Assembly (NCBI GenBank): GCA_017521425.1
Contig: JAFXCQ010000023.1
Coordinates: 81,378-145,377, forward strand
Length of the DNA stretch: 64,000 nt
From: Clostridia bacterium
Lineage (GTDB): Bacteria > Bacillota > Clostridia > Oscillospirales > Acutalibacteraceae
Direction of reading: 5' to 3'
The notes beneath the pieces are model-generated. The model did not search any database and was not told the origin of the DNA. It saw only the letters and a list, made by a program, of their open reading frames with translations. The position numbers and the translations under genes are program-made. Positions 22,837 through 31,247 of this stretch are shown here, piece after piece (position 1 is the stretch's first letter; each line of letters opens with the position of its first letter).

Positions 22837-25140
22837 TTATTTTAATATTTTTTCAATATTTTCGAGTGTATTTAAAGCATTTTTGTCGCCTTTAAAGTTT
22901 CTCAAGTCACCTTTCACATAAGAAATTAAACTTTCATCAGTAGAATTTTCGACTGCTACTAAGCCAAAAACACCTACCGAACACGATTTTCTTAAATCGC
23001 AAGGCATCATTTTGACTGTTTTGCTGTTTATTGTGCGTCTTGTAAATTCACAGGCATTTTCACAGCCCTTACAAATATATTTTCTTTCGAGGTATGGTAA
23101 CACAATATTTTTTGCAGTAGGTGTGCGTGAAGTAAGAGCACCTGTCGGGCAAGTATTTACACAAGCACCACAAGAAACGCATTTACTTTCGCTTAATGGC
23201 AAATCAAACGCACTCATTGGAATAGTTCCAAAGCCTCTGCCGAAAAGTCCGAGGTTTTCGGTGTGTGAAATTTCATTGCAAACTCTTACACAAAGACCGC
23301 AAAGAATACATTTATTATTATCTCTGACAATAAAAGGATGGCTCTTATCTTTTTTATATTGTCTTGTTTTGCCTGTTATGTTCATTTCCCAGCTGTCATA
23401 CTCTCTCATTAACGGGAGAAGCTGACAATCGTAAACAGAAGCACAACCACATTCAAGACAACGTGAAGCCTCTTTTATTGCCTCTTCTTTTGTTAAAACA
23501 GATGCAACTTCCTTAAAGTTATTTTTTCGTACATCTGCATTTTCAAGACTTACTTTAACTCTGTCAACTTTTTCTGTACCACATAATACATCCGCATCAA
23601 ACTCTTTATTTTCTGCATATTGTGGTAATTCAGGTGTCAGGACAATTCCGTTAAGGTAACAATCTATACTTCTTGCGGCATTTTTACCACCCGCAATTGC
23701 TCTTACTGCAATATCAGGCCCTTTGTTTATAACGTCACCTGCGGCGAAAACACCGTCAATTGATGTTTCAAACGATTTTTCATCTGCTGAAACTGTACCT
23801 TTTTTAGTGAGTTCAAGTTCTTTGACATCATCTGATACTACTTGCTGACCGATTGCAGAAATAATAGTATCGCAATAAAGAATTTCTGTTTCACCATCTA
23901 TTGCAACCGGACTTCTTCTGCCACTGCTGTCAGGCTCACCGAGTTCCATTTTCTGAAGATTTATACCTTTGACTTTACCGTTTTCTGTTACAACATTAAG
24001 TGGTGCAACAAGGAATTTAAAATTAACGCCTTCTTCTTTTGCATCTTTAATTTCGTCTTTTTCTGCAGGCATCTCGCTTTCGGTTCTTCTGTAAATAAGA
24101 GTAACATTTTCTGCACCAAGACGAACTGCAGTTCTTACTGCGTCAATTGCAGTATTACCACCGCCGACTACTGCAACATTTTTGCCTAAGTCAATTTTTT
24201 CGCCATTTGCAACTTTGTAGAGCATATCTATACCGCCGATAACACCCAAAGCGTTATCACCATCACAACGAAGCGAGCTACTTTTCCAGGCACCCGTTGC
24301 AACAAATACTGCGTCATACTCTGCTTTTAAACTTTCAATTGTAAAATCTCTGCCCAGTTTTTTATTATAATTAAAATGAGCACCCATTTTACTGATATTT
24401 TCGATTTCTTTATCTAAAACATCTTTAGGAAGTCTGTAAGCAGGAATACCATAACGAAGCATACCGCCAGCCTTTGCTTCTGCTTCAAAAACATCTACAC
24501 TATACCCTTTTAAAAGCAAGAAATAAGCACAAGAAAGACCTGCAGGTCCACCGCCAATTACTGCTACTTTTTTACCATTTTTTTCTGCACACTCAGGAAT
24601 ATAATCACTATATTCATCACCCGCAAAGCGTTTGAGTGAGCATATAGAAACTGCGCCCTCAAGGTGATTTCTTCTACAAGCCTCTTCACAAGGGTGCGGA
24701 CACACTCTGCCTATTGAACGCGGAAGCGGGTTGTCTTTTTTTATTATTTTAATTGCTTCTTCTGTTTCACCATTTGCAATAAGTCCAACATAAGCCTGAA
24801 TGTCCTGATGAGTAGGACATGCTTTAAAGCAAGGTGCTTTACAGTCACCGCTATGGTCAGAAAGAATTAAAGAAAGTGAAACCTTTCTGCTTTTTTCTAA
24901 AGCAGGTGTGCTTGTAGTAACCCTCATACCCTCATTAACAGTAGTAGAACAAGCACGGAGTGGCTTGTTTATACCCTCAACCATTACAAGACAAAGACCA
25001 CAACCACCATAACTTTCTACTTCCTTGTTATGACAAAGGTGAGGTAAATTTATTCCGTTATCAAGTATATTATCCAAAAGAGTTTTTTCTGTATCTGCTT
25101 TACACTCTTTACCATTAATAAAAATATTAACAATACTCAT
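22837..25140 (-). CDS. GltD/NfnB-type flavin NAD(P)H oxidoreductase subunit with 2Fe-2S and ferredoxin domains
   Basis: The 767-residue protein is modular. Residues 1-90 form a NuoG/HydA-type [2Fe-2S] domain (CHNKEVESYGGCGLC, RACST) followed by HSGDCKAPCFKACP; about 105-165 is the GltD N-terminal cluster region (GRVCPHPCEEACRR); about 168-500 is a GltD-like core with FAD loop GGGPAGLSCAYF, RYGIPAYRLPKDV, NAD(P) loop GGGNTAIDAVRTA and GVFAAGDV. A C-terminal part (about 600-690) has two [4Fe-4S] motifs, CILCGLCVRVC and CVSCGACVNTCP, then CKGCENAC. No hydrogenase H-cluster motifs are present. With the NuoF- and NuoE-like subunits it resembles Stn-type electron-bifurcating transhydrogenases. The stop of the NuoF-like gene overlaps this ATG (TAATG). 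Confidence 0.85.
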   Translation of the reverse strand: MSIVNIFINGKECKADTEKTLLDNILDNGINLPHLCHNKEVESYGGCGLCLVMVEGINKPLRACSTTVNEGMRVTTSTPALEKSRKVSLSLILSDHSGDCKAPCFKACPTHQDIQAYVGLIANGETEEAIKIIKKDNPLPRSIGRVCPHPCEEACRRNHLEGAVSICSLKRFAGDEYSDYIPECAEKNGKKVAVIGGGPAGLSCAYFLLLKGYSVDVFEAEAKAGGMLRYGIPAYRLPKDVLDKEIENISKMGAHFNYNKKLGRDFTIESLKAEYDAVFVATGAWKSSSLRCDGDNALGVIGGIDMLYKVANGEKIDLGKNVAVVGGGNTAIDAVRTAVRLGAENVTLIYRRTESEMPAEKDEIKDAKEEGVNFKFLVAPLNVVTENGKVKGINLQKMELGEPDSSGRRSPVAIDGETEILYCDTIISAIGQQVVSDDVKELELTKKGTVSADEKSFETSIDGVFAAGDVINKGPDIAVRAIAGGKNAARSIDCYLNGIVLTPELPQYAENKEFDADVLCGTEKVDRVKVSLENADVRKNNFKEVASVLTKEEAIKEASRCLECGCASVYDCQLLPLMREYDSWEMNITGKTRQYKKDKSHPFIVRDNNKCILCGLCVRVCNEISHTENLGLFGRGFGTIPMSAFDLPLSESKCVSCGACVNTCPTGALTSRTPTAKNIVLPYLERKYICKGCENACEFTRRTINSKTVKMMPCDLRKSCSVGVFGLVAVENSTDESLISYVKGDLRNFKGDKNALNTLENIEKILK

Positions 25141-26891
25141 TATTTTACCCCACTTTCTATTTTGATTGCACCGAATTTACAAGTCGCAATACACTGACCG
25201 CAACGGATGCATAATTCACTGTTTATACTGAATGGCTTTTTGATTTCACCACTTATTGCATTATTAGGACATTTTCTGCTACAAAGCGAACAACCCTTAC
25301 AAAGTTCTTCGTCAATTGTATAGCTTATAAGTGATGTACATTTTTTTGCAGGGCACTTTTTCTCATTTATATGTGCTAAATACTCATCTTTAAAATACTT
25401 GATAGTAGTAAGTACAGGGTTTGGCGCAGAGTTACCAAGACCACAAAGTGCACCTGTTTTGATACTCTCTGCTAATTCCATAAGAGTATCTATATCGCCT
25501 TCAGTACCTTTACCGTCAACTATTCTTTCCAATATTTCAAGCATACGGGTAGTACCGATTCTGCAAGGCACACATTTACCACAGCTTTCTTTACTTGTGA
25601 AATCCATAAAAAATTTTGCCATATCGACCATACAGGTATTTTCGTCCATAACAACCATACCGCCAGAGCCCATAATAGCACCTGTTTTTGCTATGCTTTC
25701 ATAGTCAATTGGTGTAGAGAGCATATCCTTTGGAATACAACCACCGGAAGGTCCACCCATCTGTACTGCTTTTACATCGGCATCATCAATAATGCCTCCA
25801 CAGATGTCAAATACAATTTTTTCAATAGTGATACCCATTGGCACTTCAACAAGTCCACCGCGTTTTACTCTACCTGCTAAAGCAAAAACTTTGGTACCTT
25901 TACTGTTTTCTGTACCCATCTCTGCAAATGAACTACCGCCATTTTCAATAATCCACGAAACATTCGCAAATGTTTCAACATTATTTATATTGGTTGGTTG
26001 CTTTCTGAAGCCTTTTTGTGCAGGGAATGGTGGTTTTGTAACAGGCATACCTCTGTTACCGCCGAGAGATGCCAAAAGTGCTGTTTCTTCACCACAAACA
26101 AATGCACCCGCACCCATCATAATTGAAAAATCGAAGTCGAAACCACTGTTTAAAATATTTTTTCCCAAAAGCTTCTTTTCTCTTAATTCATTTATTGCTA
26201 ATTGCAATCTTTTAACTGCTAACGGATATTCTGCACGAACATATATAATACCCATCTTTGCACCAATAGCAATACCTGCAATCATCATACCCTCAAGTAC
26301 TCTGTGCGGGTCACCTTCTAAAACTGCTCTGTCCATAAATGCACCTGGGTCACCCTCATCTGCATTACAAACAACATATTTTTCATCTGATTGTGAATTT
26401 TTTGCAGATTGCCATTTAAAATGTGTCGGGAAGCCTGCGCCACCACGACCACGAAGCCCTGAAGCTTTAATTTCTTCAATAATTTTATCCGAACCCATTT
26501 CCAATGCTTTTCTGAATGCATTGTAACCACCCATTGATATGTATGAGTCAATACTTTCAGGGTTTACCTTACCACAACCGGAAAGAACAATTCTTTTCTG
26601 GCTGTTAAGGAAATTAAGCTCTGCATCGGTGAACTTATTACCCTCTGGCATTTCACCTTTTAAAACACCCTCCGCAAGTACTTTTGCACTTTCTTTATCG
26701 AGTCTTCCGTAAAGTGTGCTATTGCCATTATCGTCAATAATTTCAACAATGGGCTCTGCAAAACAAAGACCGTTGCAACCGACTTTTTCAACTGAATACT
26801 CTGTACTTTTTAATACCTCGTTAAGTCCTTCAAGAACAAAATCTGCACCGGAAGCGATACCGCATGAGCCATAACCTAATAAAAATCTCAT
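25140..26891 (-). CDS. NuoF/HydB-like NADH-binding flavoprotein subunit
   Basis: The 583-residue subunit has an N-terminal thioredoxin-like [2Fe-2S] region (GSCGIASGA, then GCNGLCFAEP), the NuoF core with GRGGAGFPTHFKW (FMN loop), CNADEGDPGAFMDR (NADH), CGEETALLASLGG and the four-Cys cluster ESCGKCVPCRIG, then two ferredoxin-type [4Fe-4S] motifs at the C-terminus (CKGCSLCSRKCP and CIRCGQCIATCK). This is the HydB layout of trimeric bifurcating hydrogenases and related transhydrogenases. It would hold the FMN bifurcation or NADH site. It overlaps the NuoE-like gene by ATGA upstream and the GltD-type gene by one base downstream, consistent with a stoichiometric complex. Confidence 0.9.
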   Translation of the reverse strand: MRFLLGYGSCGIASGADFVLEGLNEVLKSTEYSVEKVGCNGLCFAEPIVEIIDDNGNSTLYGRLDKESAKVLAEGVLKGEMPEGNKFTDAELNFLNSQKRIVLSGCGKVNPESIDSYISMGGYNAFRKALEMGSDKIIEEIKASGLRGRGGAGFPTHFKWQSAKNSQSDEKYVVCNADEGDPGAFMDRAVLEGDPHRVLEGMMIAGIAIGAKMGIIYVRAEYPLAVKRLQLAINELREKKLLGKNILNSGFDFDFSIMMGAGAFVCGEETALLASLGGNRGMPVTKPPFPAQKGFRKQPTNINNVETFANVSWIIENGGSSFAEMGTENSKGTKVFALAGRVKRGGLVEVPMGITIEKIVFDICGGIIDDADVKAVQMGGPSGGCIPKDMLSTPIDYESIAKTGAIMGSGGMVVMDENTCMVDMAKFFMDFTSKESCGKCVPCRIGTTRMLEILERIVDGKGTEGDIDTLMELAESIKTGALCGLGNSAPNPVLTTIKYFKDEYLAHINEKKCPAKKCTSLISYTIDEELCKGCSLCSRKCPNNAISGEIKKPFSINSELCIRCGQCIATCKFGAIKIESGVK

Positions 26892-27367
26892 TTCTGTGCC
26901 TCCTGTTCTTTTATAGACTCTAATATTTCTACAACCTTTTCACTTGTCAATTTACCGTAGGCAGTGTCATTTATCATCATTGCAGGTGAAATGCTACAAC
27001 AACCAAGACACGCAACCTCTTCCCACGAGAAAAGTCCGTCTTCTGTAATATCGCCTGCTTCAATTCCTAACACTCTTCTTAATGTGTCGGCAACTCTTTC
27101 GCCACCATTAACGTGACACGCAGTACCCATACACACCATAATTCTGTATTTACCAATAGGTTTAAGGCGGAAGCCTGCGTAAAATGATGCAACACCTAAA
27201 ATTCTACTGCTCGCAATACCAGTTATTTCTGTAATACATTTTACACTTTCTTCCGAAATATATCCGACAAGCGCCTGAACCTCCTGCAAGACAGCAATAA
27301 GACTTTCAGACGGATTGCTATATTTTTCAACAATTGATTTGATTTTTGATTTTAATTCACAAGACAT
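26888..27367 (-). CDS. NuoE/HydC-like [2Fe-2S] subunit
   Basis: The 159-residue protein has a helical N-terminus (LIAVLQEVQALVGYISEES) and a thioredoxin-like [2Fe-2S] domain with CMGTACHVNGG (first two Cys, spacing CX4C) and CLGCCSISPAMMI for the second pair. It is the small electron-transfer subunit of NuoEF-type modules. The start is the ATG at 27367, eight bases after GGAG; two in-frame ATGs upstream (27385, 27373) are too close to or before this site. It is first in the three-gene unit. The next gene, on the plus strand, is divergent. Confidence 0.9.
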   Translation of the reverse strand: MSCELKSKIKSIVEKYSNPSESLIAVLQEVQALVGYISEESVKCITEITGIASSRILGVASFYAGFRLKPIGKYRIMVCMGTACHVNGGERVADTLRRVLGIEAGDITEDGLFSWEEVACLGCCSISPAMMINDTAYGKLTSEKVVEILESIKEQEAQK

Positions 27368-27502
27368 TTTCATTACTCCAATCAAAAAATAGATACCTTA
27401 TATAATACTACAAATATCTCTCTTTTTCAATAAAAGATTAAAATTTATAAATACTCTTTACTTTTAAATGAAATACAAGTAAAATAATAAATGGTGATAA
27501 AA

Positions 27503-28150
27503 ATGAAAGAATATGAGTATTATATTTTTGACTTCGATGGTACATTAGTTGACTCAAGCGAAGGCATTTACAATTCTATTATTTATGCTTTAAAAGAATT
27601 TGGCATTGAAGAAAATGACCGGGAGAAGCTTCGTTACTTTATCGGTCCTCCACTTTTTCATTCATTCAAGCATATTTATGGTGTGAATGATGAAGACTCA
27701 AACTGGCTCGTTGCAAAATACAGAGAGCGTTACAAAGTAAAGGGCTGTGCCGAATCAACCGTTTATGACGGTGTACCTGAAATGCTCAAAGCTTTAAAAG
27801 AAAAGGGTAAACGAATTGCAATTGCCTCTTCAAAGCCAAAGCAATTTGTCGATGAAATTTCAAAGCATCTTGGTATTTTTGATTATTACGATTATGTTTC
27901 TGCCGAAAGCTTTGACAAAACACATTCGAGCAAAGAGGATTTAATAAATAATGTTTTAGACCATTTCGGTAATCCACCGAAAGAACAATGCCTTATGATT
28001 GGTGACAGATTTTATGACATTGATGGCGCAAAGGCAACTAATTTAGAATCTGCTGGTGCACTTTTCGGGTTAGGTGAAGTCGAAGAATTAACTGAAGCAG
28101 GTGCGACATATTTATTAAATGCCCCCTCTGATTTGCTGAATATAGGATAA
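27503..28150 (+). CDS. HAD-superfamily hydrolase (phosphoglycolate phosphatase-like)
   Basis: The 215-residue enzyme has the HAD motifs: I, FDFDGTLVDS with the nucleophile Asp; II, IAIASSKP; III, the Lys in SSKEDLINNVLDHF; and IV, CLMIGDRFYDIDGA. A helical cap lies between motifs I and II, as in the Gph/PgmB subfamily. It dephosphorylates a small phosphorylated metabolite or acts as a house-cleaning pyrophosphatase. The start is the ATG at 27503 after GGTGA; the ATG at 27491 overlaps that site. It is monocistronic, with a strong terminator just after the stop, shared with the convergent feo genes. Confidence 0.87.
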   Translation: MKEYEYYIFDFDGTLVDSSEGIYNSIIYALKEFGIEENDREKLRYFIGPPLFHSFKHIYGVNDEDSNWLVAKYRERYKVKGCAESTVYDGVPEMLKALKEKGKRIAIASSKPKQFVDEISKHLGIFDYYDYVSAESFDKTHSSKEDLINNVLDHFGNPPKEQCLMIGDRFYDIDGAKATNLESAGALFGLGEVEELTEAGATYLLNAPSDLLNIG

Positions 28151-28155
28151 AAATT

Positions 28156-28190
28156 AAAACAGACTGCGTTCACAGTCTGTTTTTTGTTTT
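28156..28190. terminator. bidirectional intrinsic terminator between HAD gene and feo operon
   Basis: An 11-bp stem AAAACAGACTG (28156-28166) pairs with 28173-28183, followed on the plus strand by a T-run to 28190 and on the minus strand by TTTTAATTTTT. It overlaps the end of the Cys-rich peptide gene at 28189. Confidence 0.85.
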
Positions 28191-28338
28191 ATCCATTTTT
28201 ATTACAATTACAAGAATTGCAAGTTTTTGCATTCGGACAACCGATGCATTTTTCACCATTCTTTTTAGCTTTTACAATATATCTTATAGCAAAACCTAAA
28301 ATTACGACGAGTAATGCTATTATTACTATATTTTCCAT
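28189..28338 (-). CDS. FeoB-associated Cys-rich membrane protein
   Basis: A 49-residue protein: one membrane helix (IVIIALLVVILGFAIRYIV) and a Lys-rich linker, then a Cys-rich tail with CIGCPNAKTC and CNSCNC. This matches the small FeoB-associated Cys-rich membrane proteins that end feo operons in Firmicutes; they may act in place of FeoC or handle Fe(II) at the inner face. TGGAG precedes the ATG, 13 bases after the feoB stop. Its stop lies within the terminator region. Confidence 0.88.
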   Translation of the reverse strand: MENIVIIALLVVILGFAIRYIVKAKKNGEKCIGCPNAKTCNSCNCNKNG

Positions 28339-28351
28339 ATAAACTCCAGAA

Positions 28352-30352
28352 TTATTTTTTAATCATTTCTCTTACTGTTCCGACCGTTTCTGTTTTCTTG
28401 TTATTTTTGATTATCAGTATCATAAGAATTGCAACAAATGCTAAAACTGCGATTAAGCCACCTAAGAAACCTGCGCCAAGAGAACCAGTTGTTATAAGTG
28501 TACCAATCTGGTAAACAAGGAAACCAACTGTAAAGCCTGTACCTAATTGTAAAGCGATGCCACCCCAGAACCATTTTGCGCTTTTCATTTCCGCTTTCAT
28601 AGCACCAAGTGCCGCAAAGCACGGTGGTGTATAAAGATTAAACATAAGAAATGCTAAAGCAGCAGGTGCGGTAAGTCCCATAATTGTTGCTACCTCTGAT
28701 GCACCGCCTTCTAAAATGAGTTCGTCAACATTTATAAAGTTTGTAATACCAAAGCAAACTGCGAGAGTACCAACAACATTTTCTTTTGCAATAAAGCCTG
28801 TAACAGCGGCAGCAGCTAATTGCCATGAAACAACCCCTACAACAGGAATAATAATATAGGCAAATGGTGAAGCAATGGATGCTAATATTGAAGCATCAGC
28901 AGTTTCAGCAACCTGAAATTTCCAGGTGAATGTCTGCATAAGCTGTACTGCTGTATTGCATACAAGAATAACTGTTGCTGCTTTGACAACATAAGCCCAT
29001 CCACGACTACACATTGATTTAACGGCCCTTAAAATACTTGGTAATTTATATTCAGGAAGTTCAATAATAAAGAAAGATTTTCTTACTTTATAACCTGCAA
29101 CTTTATTAACGAGTAATGCACCAAAGAATATAAGTACAATTCCTACAAAATACATAACAGGACCAACCCATTTAGCATCTCCGAAGAACACCCCTGAGAA
29201 AAGTGCTATAACTGGCATTTTTGCACCGCAAGGCATAAATGGTGCGAGCATGGCAGTAGCTCTGCGTTCACGCTCATTATGGATAGTTCTACAAGCCATA
29301 ACACCAGGAACTGCACAACCAGTTGTAATTACAAATGGAATAATTGATTTGCCTGAAAGACCTACTTTTTTGAAAATCGGGTCTAAAACTACTGACGCAC
29401 GAGCCATATAACCACAGTCTTCAAGTAATGCAATAAGGAAATACATAACCATAACAAGTGGTAAGAAACCGATAACCGCAATAACACCACCGATAACACC
29501 ATCAACTAAAAGCGCTGAAAGTAATGGATTTGCATTTTCAAGAAGTTCACCAATCATTCCCTGACCTGCTTCAAGCCAACCAACGAGTAAATCTGCAATC
29601 CACACACCAGGGCCATATTGTGAAATCCAGAGAACTAAAAACATAACAACCGCAAAAATAGGAAGACCTACCCATTTATTAGTTATTATTGCATCAATTT
29701 TATCTTGTGAATTTCTATCTTTAGTAAAGAATTTTCGCGTTTCAACTTCTTTAACAATTGATTTCACAAATTGAAAACGCTTTTTGTCTGCATCCTTAAC
29801 CTGACTTTTGTTTGACAAGTCAATATTATCTTGTATGAAAGGAGCAAACTGACCTTTACCAATACTGCCAATTGCAATCTCAACAACTTTTTCGATACCA
29901 TCAGAAGATGTTGAAACTGTTTCTATAACAGAGCAATTTAATTTTTTGCTTAAAAGCTCAGTATTGATTTTGTTTTGTTTTTTCTTATTCAAATCACTTT
30001 TATTAAGTGCTACAACAACAGGAATATTGAGTTCTAAAAGCTGAGTGGTAAAGAAAAGACTGCGGCTTAAATTTGTAGCATCAACAATATTTATAATTGC
30101 ATCAGGCTTCTCATTTATTATATAATCGCGTGTTACAGATTCTTCGCTTGTAAACGGTGACATTGAGTAAGCACCCGGAAGGTCAACAATAATTACCTCA
30201 TCGCTACCACTGTAAAAACCTCTTTTTATATTATGTTCTTTCTTTTCAACTGTAACACCTGCCCAGTTACCAACTTTTTCATTAGCGCCTGTAAGTGCAT
30301 TGTACATTGTTGTTTTACCACTATTCGGGTTACCCGCCAAAGCAATTCGCAT
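28352..30352 (-). CDS. feoB: ferrous iron transport protein B
   Basis: The 666-residue permease has an N-terminal G domain with G1 GNPNSGKTT (7-15), G3 DLPGAYS, G4 NKSD, a helical guanine-dissociation-inhibitor-like spacer (about 165-215), and a C-terminal permease with FeoB signatures: IPFVITTGCAVPGVMACR, APFMPCGAKMPVIALF and FNLYTPPCFAALGAMK. It imports Fe(II), driven or gated by GTP binding. It is encoded after feoA; the 56-base gap contains a palindrome (30370-30387) before its AGGAG site. The length is typical for the shorter Firmicutes form. Control by iron through the adjacent DtxR-type repressor is likely. Confidence 0.95.
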   Translation of the reverse strand: MRIALAGNPNSGKTTMYNALTGANEKVGNWAGVTVEKKEHNIKRGFYSGSDEVIIVDLPGAYSMSPFTSEESVTRDYIINEKPDAIINIVDATNLSRSLFFTTQLLELNIPVVVALNKSDLNKKKQNKINTELLSKKLNCSVIETVSTSSDGIEKVVEIAIGSIGKGQFAPFIQDNIDLSNKSQVKDADKKRFQFVKSIVKEVETRKFFTKDRNSQDKIDAIITNKWVGLPIFAVVMFLVLWISQYGPGVWIADLLVGWLEAGQGMIGELLENANPLLSALLVDGVIGGVIAVIGFLPLVMVMYFLIALLEDCGYMARASVVLDPIFKKVGLSGKSIIPFVITTGCAVPGVMACRTIHNERERRATAMLAPFMPCGAKMPVIALFSGVFFGDAKWVGPVMYFVGIVLIFFGALLVNKVAGYKVRKSFFIIELPEYKLPSILRAVKSMCSRGWAYVVKAATVILVCNTAVQLMQTFTWKFQVAETADASILASIASPFAYIIIPVVGVVSWQLAAAAVTGFIAKENVVGTLAVCFGITNFINVDELILEGGASEVATIMGLTAPAALAFLMFNLYTPPCFAALGAMKAEMKSAKWFWGGIALQLGTGFTVGFLVYQIGTLITTGSLGAGFLGGLIAVLAFVAILMILIIKNNKKTETVGTVREMIKK

Positions 30353-30369
30353 AAACTCTCTCCTGTTCA

Positions 30370-30387
30370 GGTTAGCAGCCGCTAACC
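30370..30387. promoter_or_regulatory. third TTAGC...GCTAA palindrome, between feoA and feoB
   Basis: GGTTAGCAGCCGCTAACC is an inverted repeat with 7-base arms that shares the GTTAGC/GCTAAC core with the two palindromes upstream of feoA. It lies just ahead of the feoB Shine-Dalgarno. It could be an internal operator or an mRNA hairpin affecting feoB translation. Confidence 0.5.
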
Positions 30388-30408
30388 ATTGTTTAAAATT
30401 TTAACATT

Positions 30409-30621
30409 TCAGACAGTAATTGCCTCTGCCAAAGGTTTGTCTATGTTATATCTGCCATCTTTAATAGCGACTATTAAGCCGCCTTTTAACTTGGAAATTA
30501 CAGTAATAGGCTCACCACTGTAACAACCTAAAGTAAAGAGAAATGAATCTATTTCATCATCATTAGTCTGAATATCTTTAACTAAATATTCTTTACCTAC
30601 TTCAGCAGTAAATAAATTCAT
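30409..30621 (-). CDS. feoA: ferrous iron transport protein A
   Basis: This 70-residue SH3-like protein reads KEYLVKDIQTNDDEIDSFL, then GCYSGEPITVISKLKGGLIVAIKDGRYNIDKPLAEAI, matching FeoA (including the GxxxGxxIxVxxK core and the RYxIDKxLA end). It is a cytoplasmic accessory subunit of the FeoB transporter. GAGAGGG precedes the ATG at a normal distance. It is first in the feoA-feoB-Cys-rich peptide operon and has a strong promoter with two operators. Confidence 0.92.
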   Translation of the reverse strand: MNLFTAEVGKEYLVKDIQTNDDEIDSFLFTLGCYSGEPITVISKLKGGLIVAIKDGRYNIDKPLAEAITV

Positions 30622-30646
30622 AAAAACACCCTCTCTTATATTCTGT

Positions 30647-30666
30647 AAGTTAGCATTTGCTAACTT
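30647..30666. promoter_or_regulatory. feo operator, promoter-distal palindrome
   Basis: A perfect 20-base inverted repeat centred on GTTAGCATTTGCTAAC (arms of 9 bases with a TT centre). It lies between the feoA promoter and the feoA ATG. The core is the same as in the next site, and this class of palindrome fits a DtxR-family regulator. Confidence 0.7.
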
Positions 30667-30675
30667 GTAATTTCA

Positions 30676-30705
30676 AATAGTAGTTAGCATTTGCTAACTA
30701 CTATT
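30676..30705. promoter_or_regulatory. feo operator, 30-base palindrome covering the start of transcription
   Basis: A 30-base inverted repeat (arms of 14 bases plus TT centre) with the core GTTAGCATTTGCTAAC. It abuts the -10 element of the feo promoter, so bound repressor would cover the transcription start. The neighbouring DtxR-type gene is the obvious candidate regulator (inference). Confidence 0.75.
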
Positions 30706-30734
30706 ATCTTATCAGTTTTGTAAATATTTGTCAA
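30706..30734 (-). promoter_or_regulatory. feo operon promoter
   Basis: On the minus strand, consensus TTGACA (30729-30734) and TAAGAT (30706-30711) are separated by exactly 17 bases. The expected start falls in the adjacent 30-base palindrome, about 80 bases before the feoA ATG. Confidence 0.75.
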
Positions 30735-30804
30735 TAGAATTTTGTCGTATTTTAAGCGCCATTTTTCAATTTTGTAAGAATGCTCAAATCGTGTTTTTAT
30801 TTCC

Positions 30805-30833
30805 TTGATTTTTTTTAGTGAATATGTTATTCT
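30805..30833 (+). promoter_or_regulatory. promoter of the DtxR-type repressor gene
   Basis: TTGATT (30805-30810) and TATTCT (30828-30833) are separated by 17 bases on the plus strand. The ATG is 35 bases later. No copy of the feo palindrome overlaps this promoter, so autoregulation is not evident. Confidence 0.5.
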
Positions 30834-30868
30834 TAACAAAGATAAATCTTACAAAAAGGGGTGAAACA

Positions 30869-31231
30869 ATGGCTTTAAAAGAATCTGGTGAAATGTACCT
30901 TGAAACTATTTATGTATTAAACAAAAAGAGCGATTCGGTCCGTTCTATTGATGTTTGTGAATATATGGGATACTCAAAGCCAAGTGTTTCACGAGCTGTC
31001 GGGCTTTTAAAAAGTGCTGGTTTAATAAATGTAAGTAAAGAAGGTTATTTAACTCTTACAAAAAGCGGTGAAGAAACCGCCAAAAAGCTTTTTGAACGCC
31101 ACACAATAATTTCAAAATTTTTAGTGTCTTTGGGTGTAGATGAAGAAACTGCTACTGAAGATGCTTGCAGAATTGAGCACGTTATAAGTGACAAGTCTTT
31201 TGAAGCAATAAAAAAGAAAGTCAATCTTTGA
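30869..31231 (+). CDS. DtxR-family metal-dependent transcriptional repressor
   Basis: The 120-residue regulator has a winged helix-turn-helix (SIDVCEYMGYSKPSVSRAVGLLKSAGLI) and a dimerisation domain with metal ligands in the family positions: Glu and His in ERHTII, and Cys-x-x-Glu-His in DACRIEHVIS. The Cys in this place is as in iron-responding DtxR/IdeR; MntR has Glu there. The SH3-like third domain is absent, which is common in short Firmicutes forms. With Fe(II) bound it would repress the divergently placed feo operon through the TTAGC palindromes (inference). The start is the ATG at 30869 after AAGGGGTGA, not the upstream in-frame ATG at 30818. The terminator stem overlaps the last codons. 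Confidence 0.9.
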   Translation: MALKESGEMYLETIYVLNKKSDSVRSIDVCEYMGYSKPSVSRAVGLLKSAGLINVSKEGYLTLTKSGEETAKKLFERHTIISKFLVSLGVDEETATEDACRIEHVISDKSFEAIKKKVNL

Positions 31232-31247
31232 TTGACTTTCTTTTTTT
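31213..31247 (+). terminator. intrinsic terminator overlapping the end of the dtxR-type gene
   Basis: A 13-bp stem AAAGAAAGTCAAT (31213-31225) pairs with 31231-31243 around a CTTTG loop, followed by a T-run to 31247. The stop codon lies in the loop/stem. Confidence 0.85.

Noticed and set aside
22837..25140. Possibility that the large flavoprotein is an [FeFe]-hydrogenase catalytic subunit
   Set aside because: The N-terminal [2Fe-2S] and ferredoxin domains are similar, but H-cluster motifs are absent and a GltD-like FAD/NAD(P) core takes their place.
25792..26526. Plus-strand frame of 244 codons within the NuoF-like gene
   Set aside because: Opposite a well-conserved gene; the composition is unlike a real protein and no family motif is seen.
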